Positions 33,822 through 43,300 of a DNA stretch of 64,000 nucleotides are shown here, piece by piece. Every line of letters starts with the position of its first letter. Positions within the stretch are counted from its first letter, which is position 1. The notes under the pieces are model-generated. The model had not been told where the DNA came from. It searched no databases and was given only the letters and a program-made list of their open reading frames with translations. The DNA is from Streptomyces genisteinicus (GTDB lineage: Bacteria; Actinomycetota; Actinomycetes; Streptomycetales; Streptomycetaceae): positions 2,397,501 to 2,461,500 of the forward strand of contig NZ_CP060825.1 of NCBI RefSeq assembly GCF_014489615.1. The letters run 5' to 3'. A program made the position numbers and the translations under genes.

Positions 33822-35638
33822 TGATGGCGCAGATGCACCAGTCGGCCGACGGGCAGTCCTGCCCCGGCTGCGAGGAACCGGTGGAATCGGGCGACCGTTT
33901 CTGCGGAGCCTGCGGGTACGACCTGTCGGCGCTCCCCGCGCCGGGCGGGGCCGGGCAGCCCGCGCGGGCGGCGGGCACCCCGGTGGAGTGGCCCGCGGCC
34001 GCCGGCACCGACACCTCGGGCATGTCGCCGCCCACCCAGCACGCCGCCGACCTCGCGGAGTCCGCGGCGAGCTCCGCGGGCGGCCCCGCGGGGGCACAGC
34101 CCGCCGGGGCGCCGGTACCGCCGCCGGCCGGTCCCGCGCCGCAGGGGCACTCCCCGGCCGGTGGCGCCGCCCCGGCGGCTCCCGCCGGTGCACACGACGG
34201 CGGCGGCGTCCCCGCCGGTGGCGCCGCGCCCCGCTCGGCCCCGCTTCCTCCGGCGGCCGGCTCCGGTGCGCCCGGCTCCGCCCACCCGCCGGTACCGCCC
34301 GCCGCCGCCCCCGCAGGCGCCCGGCCCGCCCCGGCGGGGGCCGGCCCGGCCGGGCACGGTGCCCCGCCCGTCCCGCCGACCGCCCCCGTGCCACCCATGC
34401 CGTCCGCCGCCCGCCCGGCCGGCGCCGCGGACCCCGGGTACGGCGCGGCGGCGTCCCCGGCCGGTCCGCCCGCGACCGCCGGCGGCGCCTCCGCACCCGG
34501 CTCCGCCCACCCGTCCGCCCCCTCCGCCCCGCCCGCCGGGGCGCTGCCCGCCCAGGCGACCGGGGCGGCCGCCGCGGAGCAGGCGGGCGGCCCGGTGCGG
34601 TACGACACCCCCGCCTCCGGGGACTTCGAGCTCGCCGCTCCCCGGCCCGGTACGGCCGTCGCCGTGGATCCGCGGACCGCGCAGCCCCTGCCGGCGCCGG
34701 CCGCCGCTGCCGGCGGCAAGCTCTGCGTGGCCTGTCGTGCGGGCCGGGTGGACACCGACGGCTACTGCGAGAACTGCGGGCACGCGCAGCCGCGCGAGCG
34801 GGACCACATGGAGCAGGAACTCGGTTCGGTGGCGGCCGTCAGCGACCGGGGTCTGCGCCACCACCGCAACGAGGACGCCTTCGCCGTCTCCACCACCGCC
34901 CTCCCCGACGGGTCGCCCGCGGTCGTCGCCGTGGTCTGCGACGGTGTGTCGTCGGCGACCCGGCCCGACGAGGCGTCCGCCGCCGCCGCCCGCGCCGCCA
35001 ACGAACAGCTGCTGGCCGCCCTGCCGCGCGGCACCCACCCGCAGCAGGCGATGCGCGAGGCCATCGTCGCCGCGTCCGAGGCGGTCAACTCCCTTGCCGC
35101 CACCGACCCGGACCCCGAATCGGGCCGTCACCGGAACGCGCCGGCCTGCACGATCGTCGGCGCGGTCTCCGCGGGCGGTCTGCTCGTCGTGGGCTGGGTC
35201 GGCGACAGCCGCGCGTACTGGGTCCCGGACGACCGCAGCGGGCCGCCGGCCCGGCTGACCGAGGACGACTCCTGGGCTGCCCAGATGGTCGCCGCCGGCC
35301 TGATGAACGAGGCGGAGGCGTACGCGGACGAGCGCGCCCACGCGATCACGGGCTGGCTCGGCGCCGACGCGTACGAACTGGACCCGCACACGCAGTCGTT
35401 CAAGCCGGACCGCCCCGGCGTCGTCGTGGTCTGCACGGACGGGCTGTGGAACTACGCGGAGGGCGCCGACGACATGGCCCGCGTGGTGCCCGGGGACGCG
35501 GCGCTGCGCCCCCTGCACAGCGCGCAGATGCTGGTCGGTCACGCGCTCGACGGCGGCGGCCACGACAACGTGACGGTGGCGGTCCTCCCGTTCGCCGTGC
35601 CGGGCGGCGAGCCGGTCCCGCAGGTCCCGACGCCGTAG
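33821..35638 (+). CDS. PP2C-family protein phosphatase with two zinc ribbons
   Basis: The 605-aa protein has a zinc ribbon (C14, C17, C28, C31) and a ~270-residue Pro/Ala/Gly linker, probably disordered. A second ribbon (about C302-C320, CVAC...CENC) precedes a PP2C domain (~335-600). PP2C motifs are present: RGLRHHRNEDAF, VVCDGVSSATRPDEAS with the first metal Asp, and VGWVGDSRAYW. It should remove phosphate from Ser/Thr targets of the adjacent kinase. The ATG shares one base with the pknG stop (TGATG), the tightest coupling in the cluster; a second ATG three bases later is also possible. Confidence 0.93.
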   Translation: MMAQMHQSADGQSCPGCEEPVESGDRFCGACGYDLSALPAPGGAGQPARAAGTPVEWPAAAGTDTSGMSPPTQHAADLAESAASSAGGPAGAQPAGAPVPPPAGPAPQGHSPAGGAAPAAPAGAHDGGGVPAGGAAPRSAPLPPAAGSGAPGSAHPPVPPAAAPAGARPAPAGAGPAGHGAPPVPPTAPVPPMPSAARPAGAADPGYGAAASPAGPPATAGGASAPGSAHPSAPSAPPAGALPAQATGAAAAEQAGGPVRYDTPASGDFELAAPRPGTAVAVDPRTAQPLPAPAAAAGGKLCVACRAGRVDTDGYCENCGHAQPRERDHMEQELGSVAAVSDRGLRHHRNEDAFAVSTTALPDGSPAVVAVVCDGVSSATRPDEASAAAARAANEQLLAALPRGTHPQQAMREAIVAASEAVNSLAATDPDPESGRHRNAPACTIVGAVSAGGLLVVGWVGDSRAYWVPDDRSGPPARLTEDDSWAAQMVAAGLMNEAEAYADERAHAITGWLGADAYELDPHTQSFKPDRPGVVVVCTDGLWNYAEGADDMARVVPGDAALRPLHSAQMLVGHALDGGGHDNVTVAVLPFAVPGGEPVPQVPTP

Positions 35639-35729
35639 CCGAGGGCCCCGGCACCGGCCGCCGGGGCCCGGCCCGCCCGTCGTACCGCCCTTCGCCCCTC
35701 GCCCGATGGAGCCTCAAGGAGCCGATCAG

Positions 35730-37091
35730 ATGGCCGTTTTCTCCAAGTCCCAGGTGCCGCAGTTCTCCGTCGACGTCTACCAGAACGCGTACCTGCCCGA
35801 GGGCGGCCGCGAGGTCAACGCGATCGTCACCGTGACCTCCACCGGCGGCGGCACCACGGGCGGTTTCCCGCTGCCGGGTGCGGCGGCGGGGCCGTCCGAA
35901 CTGCCGGGTCCGGCCGGGCCCTCGGCGGGGGTGGTGCTGATGGTCGACTGCTCCGGTTCGATGGACTATCCGCCGACGAAGATGCGCAACGCCCGGGACG
36001 CGACCGCCGCCGCCATCGACACGCTGCGCGACGGAGTCGCGTTCGCCGTGGTCGCGGGCACCCACAAGGCGGCCGAGGTCTTTCCCGGCAACGGGCGGCT
36101 CGCGGTCGCCGACCCCGCGACCCGGGCGCAGGCCAAGGACGCGCTGCGCCGGCTGACCGCGGGCGGCGGGACCGCCATCGGCACCTGGCTGCGGCTCGCC
36201 GACCGGCTGCTCGCCTCCGCCGACCCGTCGATCCGGCACGGCATCGTGCTCACCGACGGCCGCAACGAGCACGAGTCGCCCGAGGAGCTGCGGTCGGCGC
36301 TCGACGCCTGTGCGGGACGGTTCACCTGCGACGCGCGCGGCGTGGGCACGGACTGGGAGGTCAAGGAGGTCACCGGCATCGCGTCCGCGCTGCTGGGCAC
36401 CGCCGACATCGTCGCCGATCCGAGCGGCCTGGCCGCCGACTTCACGTCGATGATGGAGACGGCGATGGGCAAGGGGGTCGCGGACGTGGCCCTGCGGCTG
36501 TGGACGCCTGTCGGTGTGGAGATCGTCTTCGTGAAGCAGGTCGCGCCCGCCGTGGAGGACCTGACGGGCCGCCGCACCGTGGCCGGCCCGCGGGCGGGCG
36601 ACTACCCGACCGGATCCTGGGGCGACGAGTCGCGCGACTACCACGTGTGCGTGCGGGTCCCGGAGGCCGGCGTGGGGCAGGAGATGCTCGCGGCCCGGGT
36701 CTCGCTGATCGCCCCCGCGGCGGGCGGCGGCGCTCCGGAGGTCCTGTCCCAGGGGCTGGTGCGTGCCGTGTGGACGGACGACCTGGCCGCGTCGACGGCG
36801 ATCAACGCCCAGGTGGCGCACTACACGGGCCAGGCGGAACTGGCCCAGGTCATCCAGCAGGGGCTCCAGGCGCGCAAATCGGGAGACATCGGCGGAGCGA
36901 CGGCGAAACTGGGCCGCGCCGTGCAGCTCGCGGCCCGTTCGGGCAACGAGGACACTGCGAAACTCCTTTCGAAGGTGGTGGACGTGGTCGATGTGGCGAC
37001 GGGTACTGTGCGACTGAAGGCGAAGGTCGCGGATGCGGACGAGATGACACTCGAGACGCGCTCCACCAAGACCGTTCGCGTGAAGAAGTAG
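35730..37091 (+). CDS. von Willebrand factor A domain protein
   Basis: This 453-aa protein has no signal peptide. A VWA domain carries a complete MIDAS: DCSGSMDYP (around residue 72), the Thr of GGGTAIGTWL and the Asp of LTDGRNEHE. The C-terminal half is beta-rich followed by a helical tail. VWA proteins bind partners through the metal site. The ATG at 35730 is set by AAGGAG 8 bases upstream. It lies between the phosphatase and FHA genes with short gaps, so it belongs to the same unit and could be a scaffold. Confidence 0.9.
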   Translation: MAVFSKSQVPQFSVDVYQNAYLPEGGREVNAIVTVTSTGGGTTGGFPLPGAAAGPSELPGPAGPSAGVVLMVDCSGSMDYPPTKMRNARDATAAAIDTLRDGVAFAVVAGTHKAAEVFPGNGRLAVADPATRAQAKDALRRLTAGGGTAIGTWLRLADRLLASADPSIRHGIVLTDGRNEHESPEELRSALDACAGRFTCDARGVGTDWEVKEVTGIASALLGTADIVADPSGLAADFTSMMETAMGKGVADVALRLWTPVGVEIVFVKQVAPAVEDLTGRRTVAGPRAGDYPTGSWGDESRDYHVCVRVPEAGVGQEMLAARVSLIAPAAGGGAPEVLSQGLVRAVWTDDLAASTAINAQVAHYTGQAELAQVIQQGLQARKSGDIGGATAKLGRAVQLAARSGNEDTAKLLSKVVDVVDVATGTVRLKAKVADADEMTLETRSTKTVRVKK

Positions 37092-37163
37092 GCGCGCGAC
37101 AGCACGCACGAGCAGACGTGGAGACGGCCCCCGGGCCGGAGAAGGAGAGGGGGAAGCGCCGAC

Positions 37164-38510
37164 ATGCCGACCTGCCCGAACGGACACCAGTCGGGTTCCG
37201 ACGACTGGTGCGAGGTCTGTGGCCACCGCATGGCCGGCCCCGGCGCCGCGGCCGGAGCCGTACCGCCGCCTCCTCCTCCGCCGCCCGCCTACGGATACCC
37301 CGGCCCCGGGGGCCACGCCGGACCGGGAGCCGATCCGCAGGCGACGGCCCAGGCGGAGCTCTGCCCGCAGTGCCGTACACCGCGCGAGGCGATGGCGCCG
37401 TTCTGCGAGGAGTGCCGGTACAACTTCCTGACGCAGACGGCCACCTCGTACACGCCGATCTCCCCGCCGCCGCAGCCGGGACTCAACCTGCCGCCCGGTT
37501 TCCAGGCCCAGCCTGGTCCGCCGCCCGGGCCGCCGCGCGACCCCTTCGACTACCAGGGGTCGCGCCCCTCGCAGATGAACCGTCCCGCGGAGCCGCTGGG
37601 CCACGAGCCGGACCGGGGCCCCGGCCCGGCGCAGGGCGGCCCCGGCCAGCCCCCCAACCCGCTGCACGGGCCGGGTCAGGCCCCCAACCCGCTGCACGGT
37701 CCCGGCGGCCCGGGTCCCGGCGGTCCCGGGTACGGTCCCGGACCGGGACAGGCGCCCGGCGGGCAGCAGCCCCCGCAGGGGTTCCCGCCGCCGGTGCCGT
37801 CGGCGTTCCAGCAGGGCGGGCCGCCGGCTCCGCCCGCGTTCCCGCAGCCTTCGCCGCCCGCGCCGCCGCAGCACACCGGCGGCGGTGACGACTGGATGCT
37901 GTCGCCGCCGTCGCGCACCCAGTCGCCGCCTCCCCCGCCCGGCCCGCAGGCGCCTCCCGGGCACCAGGGTCCGCAGGGGCCGCCGTCGCCGCAGGGACCG
38001 CAGAGCCCTTCGCCGTTCGGGCAGCCCCCGCAGCAGCACCAGGCTCCCCCGCAGGGCGGACCGCAGGGGCAGCCGCCGCACTTCCCGGCCCAGCCGCAGC
38101 AACCGCTCGGCTGGACGGCCGTGATCGCGCCGGACCGCGACTACTTCATGGCGATGATGCAGCGCAGCGGCCCCGAGGCGACCGGCCTCAACCTGCCCGC
38201 CTACTCGCCGGAGCAGCGGCTTCCGCTCTCGGGCAACCAGGTGAGCATCGGCCGCCGCCGGCACTCGACCGGCGAGTCCCCCGACATCGACCTGTCGGTG
38301 CCGCCGGAGGACCCGGGTGTGTCCCATCAGCACGCGGTGCTGGTGCAGCAGCCGGACGGGAGTTGGGCGGTCGTCGACAAGAACTCCACCAACGGCACCA
38401 CGCTGAACGGCGCCGAGGACCCGATCCAGCCGTATGTGCCGATCCCGCTCCAGGACGGCGACCGGGTGCACGTGGGGGCCTGGACCACGATCACGGTCCG
38501 CCGGGGCTGA
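37164..38510 (+). CDS. FHA-domain protein with zinc ribbons
   Basis: The 448-aa protein starts with a Cys/His cluster (C4, H8, C16, C19). A second cluster follows (around C68, C71, C83, C86). A ~250-residue Pro/Gly/Gln-rich linker then leads to a C-terminal FHA domain (~350-448) with IGRRRHS, VSHQHA and NSTNGTTLNG, the phosphothreonine-binding residues. In mycobacteria and corynebacteria the PknG pathway acts through the FHA proteins GarA/OdhI. This FHA protein is much longer and differently built, but it fills that place in the cluster. The ATG is preceded by GAGAGGGGGAAG. A hairpin follows its stop. Confidence 0.9.
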   Translation: MPTCPNGHQSGSDDWCEVCGHRMAGPGAAAGAVPPPPPPPPAYGYPGPGGHAGPGADPQATAQAELCPQCRTPREAMAPFCEECRYNFLTQTATSYTPISPPPQPGLNLPPGFQAQPGPPPGPPRDPFDYQGSRPSQMNRPAEPLGHEPDRGPGPAQGGPGQPPNPLHGPGQAPNPLHGPGGPGPGGPGYGPGPGQAPGGQQPPQGFPPPVPSAFQQGGPPAPPAFPQPSPPAPPQHTGGGDDWMLSPPSRTQSPPPPPGPQAPPGHQGPQGPPSPQGPQSPSPFGQPPQQHQAPPQGGPQGQPPHFPAQPQQPLGWTAVIAPDRDYFMAMMQRSGPEATGLNLPAYSPEQRLPLSGNQVSIGRRRHSTGESPDIDLSVPPEDPGVSHQHAVLVQQPDGSWAVVDKNSTNGTTLNGAEDPIQPYVPIPLQDGDRVHVGAWTTITVRRG

Positions 38511-38521
38511 CACCGGCCGCC

Positions 38522-38556
38522 CGGCGGACCGGAGGCGTCACGCCCCCGGTCCGCCG
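38522..38556. terminator. bidirectional hairpin between FHA and methyltransferase genes
   Basis: Eleven-base arms (38522-38532 and 38546-38556) lie between convergent genes, overlapping the 3' end of the minus-strand gene. Confidence 0.6.
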
Positions 38557-39593
38557 AGCGGCCAGGCGTAGGGACCCTCGGGGTCGTCCAGCCAGGCCCA
38601 CTGGCGCCCGCCGCGCACGGTGACGCCGAACCGGTCCCGCCGCGGCCGGTGCTCGCGCTCCCACAGGGACAGCGCCTCGCGCGGGTCCAGGCTGTCGGCC
38701 GTCAGTGCGAGGAGGAAGCGGAAGAGCTCGTTCTCGATCGCCCGGCGCGGCAGCCCGCCCGCCTTGCTCTCCGGCGCCCCCATCCCGCCGCGCAACGGCA
38801 CGAAGTAGGCGGAGGTCCGCAGGAAGCGCCCTTCCGCGTCCGGCCGCCCGTCCGTGTCGGCCCCCACCCGCAGGGTCATCAGCCCGGTGGCCAGCGGGGC
38901 GACGATACGGGCGCCCGGGCTGCACTGGGCGAGCCAGTCCGGCGGCACCGACGGCAGGGTGCAGGTGGCGACGACGGCGTCGAACGGCGCCCGCCGGGGG
39001 CAGCCGCGGGCCCCGTCGCCCGTGACCACGCAGGGCCGGTGGCCAGCCGCGGCGAGGTGCGCCCTCGCGGACTCGGTGATGTCCGGGTCGAGGTCCACGG
39101 TGGTGACGGCCCCGTCGCCGAGCCGGTGTGCGAGCAGGGCCGCGTTGTAGCCGGTGCCCGCGCCGATCTCCAGCACCGTGTCCCCGTCGCGGAGGCGGAG
39201 CGCGTCGAGCATGACCGCCATCAGGGACGGCTGGCTGGACGACGTCAGCAGCGCGCCGTCGCGCAGCCGGGTGGCCAGCGGCCCGTCCTCGTACGCGCCG
39301 CCGAGCCAGCGGGCGCGCCGCTCCGGGTCGGGGTCCTCGCACCAGAGCCGCTCGTAGACGCCTTCCCGGACCGCGAAGTAGCTGGGGACGAACAGGTGCC
39401 GCGGCACCTCGCCGAACGCCGCCCGCCAGGCGGGATCCGTCAGTCCTCCCCCGCGGACGATCTCCCGCACCATGGCGGCCCGCGCCTCGGCCCCCGGCCC
39501 GGCGAACGGGTCCGCCCCGGCCCCCGGCCCGGCGGACGGGTCCGCTCCCGTTCCGGGGCGCGGTTCCGGCGGGGGATCCGCGTGTGCAGCCAT
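38538..39593 (-). CDS. protein-L-isoaspartate O-methyltransferase-like protein
   Basis: This 351-aa SAM-dependent methyltransferase of the PCMT type has the pre-motif VPRHLFVPSYF, the SAM-binding loop VLEIGAGTGYNAALLA, and VVATCTLPSVPPDWLAQ. An extra C-terminal domain of ~120 residues distinguishes it from classical PCMT (~210 aa). A low-complexity N-terminus of ~40 residues is Pro/Gly-rich. The ATG at 39593 has AAGGAGAGTGGAG upstream. It may repair isoaspartate in aged proteins or modify a peptide; related long forms occur in lanthipeptide clusters, but no lanthipeptide genes are near. Confidence 0.85.
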   Translation of the reverse strand: MAAHADPPPEPRPGTGADPSAGPGAGADPFAGPGAEARAAMVREIVRGGGLTDPAWRAAFGEVPRHLFVPSYFAVREGVYERLWCEDPDPERRARWLGGAYEDGPLATRLRDGALLTSSSQPSLMAVMLDALRLRDGDTVLEIGAGTGYNAALLAHRLGDGAVTTVDLDPDITESARAHLAAAGHRPCVVTGDGARGCPRRAPFDAVVATCTLPSVPPDWLAQCSPGARIVAPLATGLMTLRVGADTDGRPDAEGRFLRTSAYFVPLRGGMGAPESKAGGLPRRAIENELFRFLLALTADSLDPREALSLWEREHRPRRDRFGVTVRGGRQWAWLDDPEGPYAWPLGGPGA

Positions 39594-39721
39594 GACTCCA
39601 CTCTCCTTCGACCGGGCACCGGGGGCGAACCGTGCCGGGGGCCACAGCGGGGGAGATCCGGCCCGAAGCAAGAGGCCCTAGGACTTCCGGCCTCGGCCGG
39701 GGTGTCTGAGACGATGGTCGG

Positions 39722-40129
39722 GTGAACGAGATTCCGCGCGGGACACTTCAGGAGCAGACCTTCTACGAGCAGGTCGGCGGCGAGGAGACCTTTCGACGCC
39801 TCGTCCACCGTTTCTACGAGGGCGTCGCCGACGACCCGTTGCTGCGGCCGATGTATCCGGAGGAGGATCTCGGCCCCGCCGAGGAGCGGCTGGTGCTGTT
39901 CCTGATGCAGTACTGGGGAGGGCCCCGGACGTACAGCGACAACCGGGGGCACCCCCGGCTGCGGATGCGCCACGCCCCCTTCGCCGTCGACCGGGCGGCG
40001 CACGACGCGTGGCTCAGGCACATGCGGACCGCGGTGGACGAGCTGGGGCTCTCCGCCGAGCACGAGCACCAGTTGTGGAGCTACCTGACCTACGCCGCCG
40101 CGTCGATGGTCAACACCCCCGACCGGTAA
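39722..40129 (+). CDS. glbO: group II truncated haemoglobin
   Basis: This 135-aa globin has the trHbO pattern: YEQVGGEETFRRLVHRFYE with the B10 Tyr, QYWGGPRTYS at the CD corner, the proximal His in RLRMRHAPFAVD, and the G8 Trp in AHDAWLRHM. It is a cytoplasmic haem protein probably handling oxygen or nitric oxide. It is monocistronic, divergent from the methyltransferase, with a GTG start and no clear ribosome site, which suggests a near-leaderless mRNA. Confidence 0.9.
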   Translation: MNEIPRGTLQEQTFYEQVGGEETFRRLVHRFYEGVADDPLLRPMYPEEDLGPAEERLVLFLMQYWGGPRTYSDNRGHPRLRMRHAPFAVDRAAHDAWLRHMRTAVDELGLSAEHEHQLWSYLTYAAASMVNTPDR

Positions 40130-40327
40130 CCGCGTTCTCACCCGGCGCGCACGGGTCCCCACACTCCGGTGACCGCCCGCCGGAAAACGGTCACGATCGG
40201 GTCAAGGTCCCCGGGCAAGCGGTTACCCCCGGGCGGTGTCCTCTGAAAGCATCGCCGGAGGATTCAGGGGCGGCCCGCCCCGCGTCCGGCCGGACCGGCC
40301 GGGGGTGCGGGCCGGGGCGGGGGACGG

Positions 40328-43300
40328 GTGACGGGGTTCGTACTGCTGCGCCTTCGGGCGCACAGGCTGCTGCTGGCCGCCGCACTGGTGGCCGTCCTGC
40401 TGACCACCTGCGTGCTGTCCGCCCTCGCCGCCTTCTCCGGATCGGTCGGCGACGCGGCCCTGCGCCACACCCTCGGCACCCGGGAGGCGGCCGGGACCGC
40501 CCTCACGGTCTCCGCCCGGACCCCCGCGGACCGCCGCGACGCCGCCGACGAGGCGGTCGCCCGTGGCGCGGCGGCCTCCTTCGACGGCCTGCCGGTCACC
40601 GTGCGCAAGCTGGAGCGCTCGGGCGCGTACGCGCTGCCGCGGTCGCTCCGGAGTCCCGAGGCCCGCAAGGGCGAACCCGATCTCACGCACTTCGCCGCCC
40701 TGGACCCCGCGCAGGTGGCCGTGGCGGCCGGACGGCTGCCGGGTCCCGCGGGCGGCGGCGGCCCCGTGCCGGTCGCCCTCCCGGAGGCGGCCGCGAAGCT
40801 GCTGGAGCTGACGGTGGGCGCCCGGCTCGAACTGACCGACCGGCTCACCGAGAAGCCGCTCACCGCCGAGGTCGTGGGCGTGTACCGGGCGGCCGACCCG
40901 GCCGACCCGTACTGGCAGCTCGACCCGCTCGGCGGGCGCGGGGTGCGCTCCGCCGTGTTCACCACGTACGGTCCGCTGCTCGCCGACCCCGGCGTGCTCG
41001 CCTCGGGCCGCACCGGCGCGGGCGACTCCGCGTGGATCGCCCGGGCCGACTTCCGCCCGGTGACCACCGACCGGATCGGCGCGCTGCACACGGCGGCCGT
41101 CGCCGGACCCGCGGCGCTCGGCAAGGACCCGGTGTTCGCCGGGGCGGTGACGGTGCGCACCTCGCTGCCGACGGTCCTCGCGCAGAGCGAGCGGGCCCTG
41201 CTGGTGGCCCGTTCGACACTGCTGATCGTGGCCATGCAGCTGGTGGTGCTGGCCGGCTGCACCCTGGTGCTGGTGGCCAGGCTGCTGAGCAGCGAGCGGG
41301 CCGGGGAGACCGGGCTGCTGCGGGCCCGGGGCGCCTCGCGGGGCCGGATCGCTGGGCTGGCCTCGGTCGAGGCCCTGCTGCTCGCGCTGCCCGCCGCCCT
41401 GTGCGCACCGCTGCTCGCTGGGCCGCTGACCCGGCTGCTCGCCGCGAACTCCGCGCTGGACGACAGCGGTCTGCGCGTGGACGGAGCGCCTGCCGGACAG
41501 GTGTGGCTGGTGGCCCTCGCGGTGGCCGTGTGCTGTGCCGCCGCCGTGGTGGCGCCCGCGCTCGGCGCGGGCGGCGAGGGACTGCGACGCGGCCGCGGCC
41601 GGTCGCTGCCCGGACCGGTGCGGGCCGGCGCCGACCTCGGGCTGCTGGCCGTAGCGGCGGTGGCCTTCTGGCAGCTGGACCGGCAGTCCGGGGCGGCCGG
41701 CGGCGGCGCGCTGAGCGGCGACCGGGAGGGCGAACTCGGTGTCGATCCGCTGCTGATCACGGCTCCCGCCCTGGCTCTGCTGGCGGGCACCGTGCTGACG
41801 CTGCGGCTGCTGCCGCCCGCCGCCCGGCTCGCCGAACGGTGGGCCGCGGGCGGACGCGGGCTGCCGATGGCGCTGGCCGGCTGGCAGTTCAGCCGGCGTC
41901 CGCTGCGCGGCGCGGGCCCGGTGCTGCTGCTCGTGCTCTCGGTGGCGATGGGCATGCTCGCGATCGGGCAGAGCGCGTCGTGGGACCGTTCGCAGGACGA
42001 CCAGGCCGACTTCCGTTCGGGCGCGTCGGTGCGCGTGCTGGCCGACGGCACGGGCGGCCCGGGCGACGCGGGACGGTACGCCGCCCTGCCCGGTGTGCGG
42101 GAGGCGGCCCCCGCGGTGCGCGCGCCGGTCGGCCTGTCGGCGAACCGCACCGCGACCGTGCTCGCCCTGGACACCACGGGTGCGGCGGACCGGCTGCTGA
42201 TGCGCGGCGACCTCGCGGACGGGGATCCCGGGGCGGTGCTGGACACCCTGAAGCCCTCCGGCGGCGTCCGCCCCGGCCTGCTGCTGCCCGCGGACGCCCG
42301 GCGCGCCGCCCTGGACCTCCGGCTCACCGCGGAGGGCGCCCGGGGCGGGGTGTCGCCGTCGGGGACGCGGGTGCGGACGGTCGCCGTGTTCGAGGACCGG
42401 TACGGGATCGTCCACCGGATCGCCGCGGGCACCGTGCCCGTCGACGGCCGGGTCCACACGGTGACCCTCGACCTCGGCACCACCGCGTCGGGGGGCGGCG
42501 CGCTTCCGGCGGGGCCGCTCGCGCTGACCGGCGTACGCCTGCTGGACACCCCGGTGCCGCAGCGGGCGGAGGACCACCGGCTGACCGTCGAACGCGTCCG
42601 GTCCGCCGGCGGGGACGGCACCCTGCGCCCCGTCGCCGCGGACCCCGGACTCAGGTGGGAGGCGGCGTACCAGTCGAGCAACGGCACGGACGCCGCGGAC
42701 CCGGTCCCGCTGCGGGTCGCGCCGCAGGGGCCCGCCCCGCTGAGCGTCCGCTACACCCCGGCCCCCGGCGAACTGGGCGTCAACGCCTGGGGCCGTCCCC
42801 TGGAGACGGCGGATTTCGCGGTGCAGGTCTCCGCGGTCCGGCCGCCCGCGCCGCGGCAGATCCCCGCCGTGGTCACCGACGCGTTCCTGGACGCCTCCGG
42901 CGCGGCCCGGGGCGACAGCCTCGACGTGACGTTCGGCGGCCGGGACCTGCGGATCACCGTCGCCGGCGTGGTGCGGCGGCTGCCGACGACGGGGGCCGGG
43001 GCCGGCGCCCCGGTCCCGGACGGCGCGGACCGGACACCGGCGGACGCGGCCGACGGCGGCGGCGTCCTCCTGGACTTCCGGACCGTCAACGCCGTGCTCG
43101 CCGCTGACGGCGGCGCGTCGCTGACGCCGTCCGAGTGGTGGCTGGCGACCGCGCCGGGCGCGGCGGACGAAGTCGCCGGCGCGCTGCGCGCGCTCCCGGA
43201 CGCCGACGGCACCCGGGTCCTCGTCCGTGACGACACCGCCGCCGGACTCCACGGCGACCCGCTGGGCGCGGGACCCCGCTCGGCGCTCCTCGCCGTCGCC

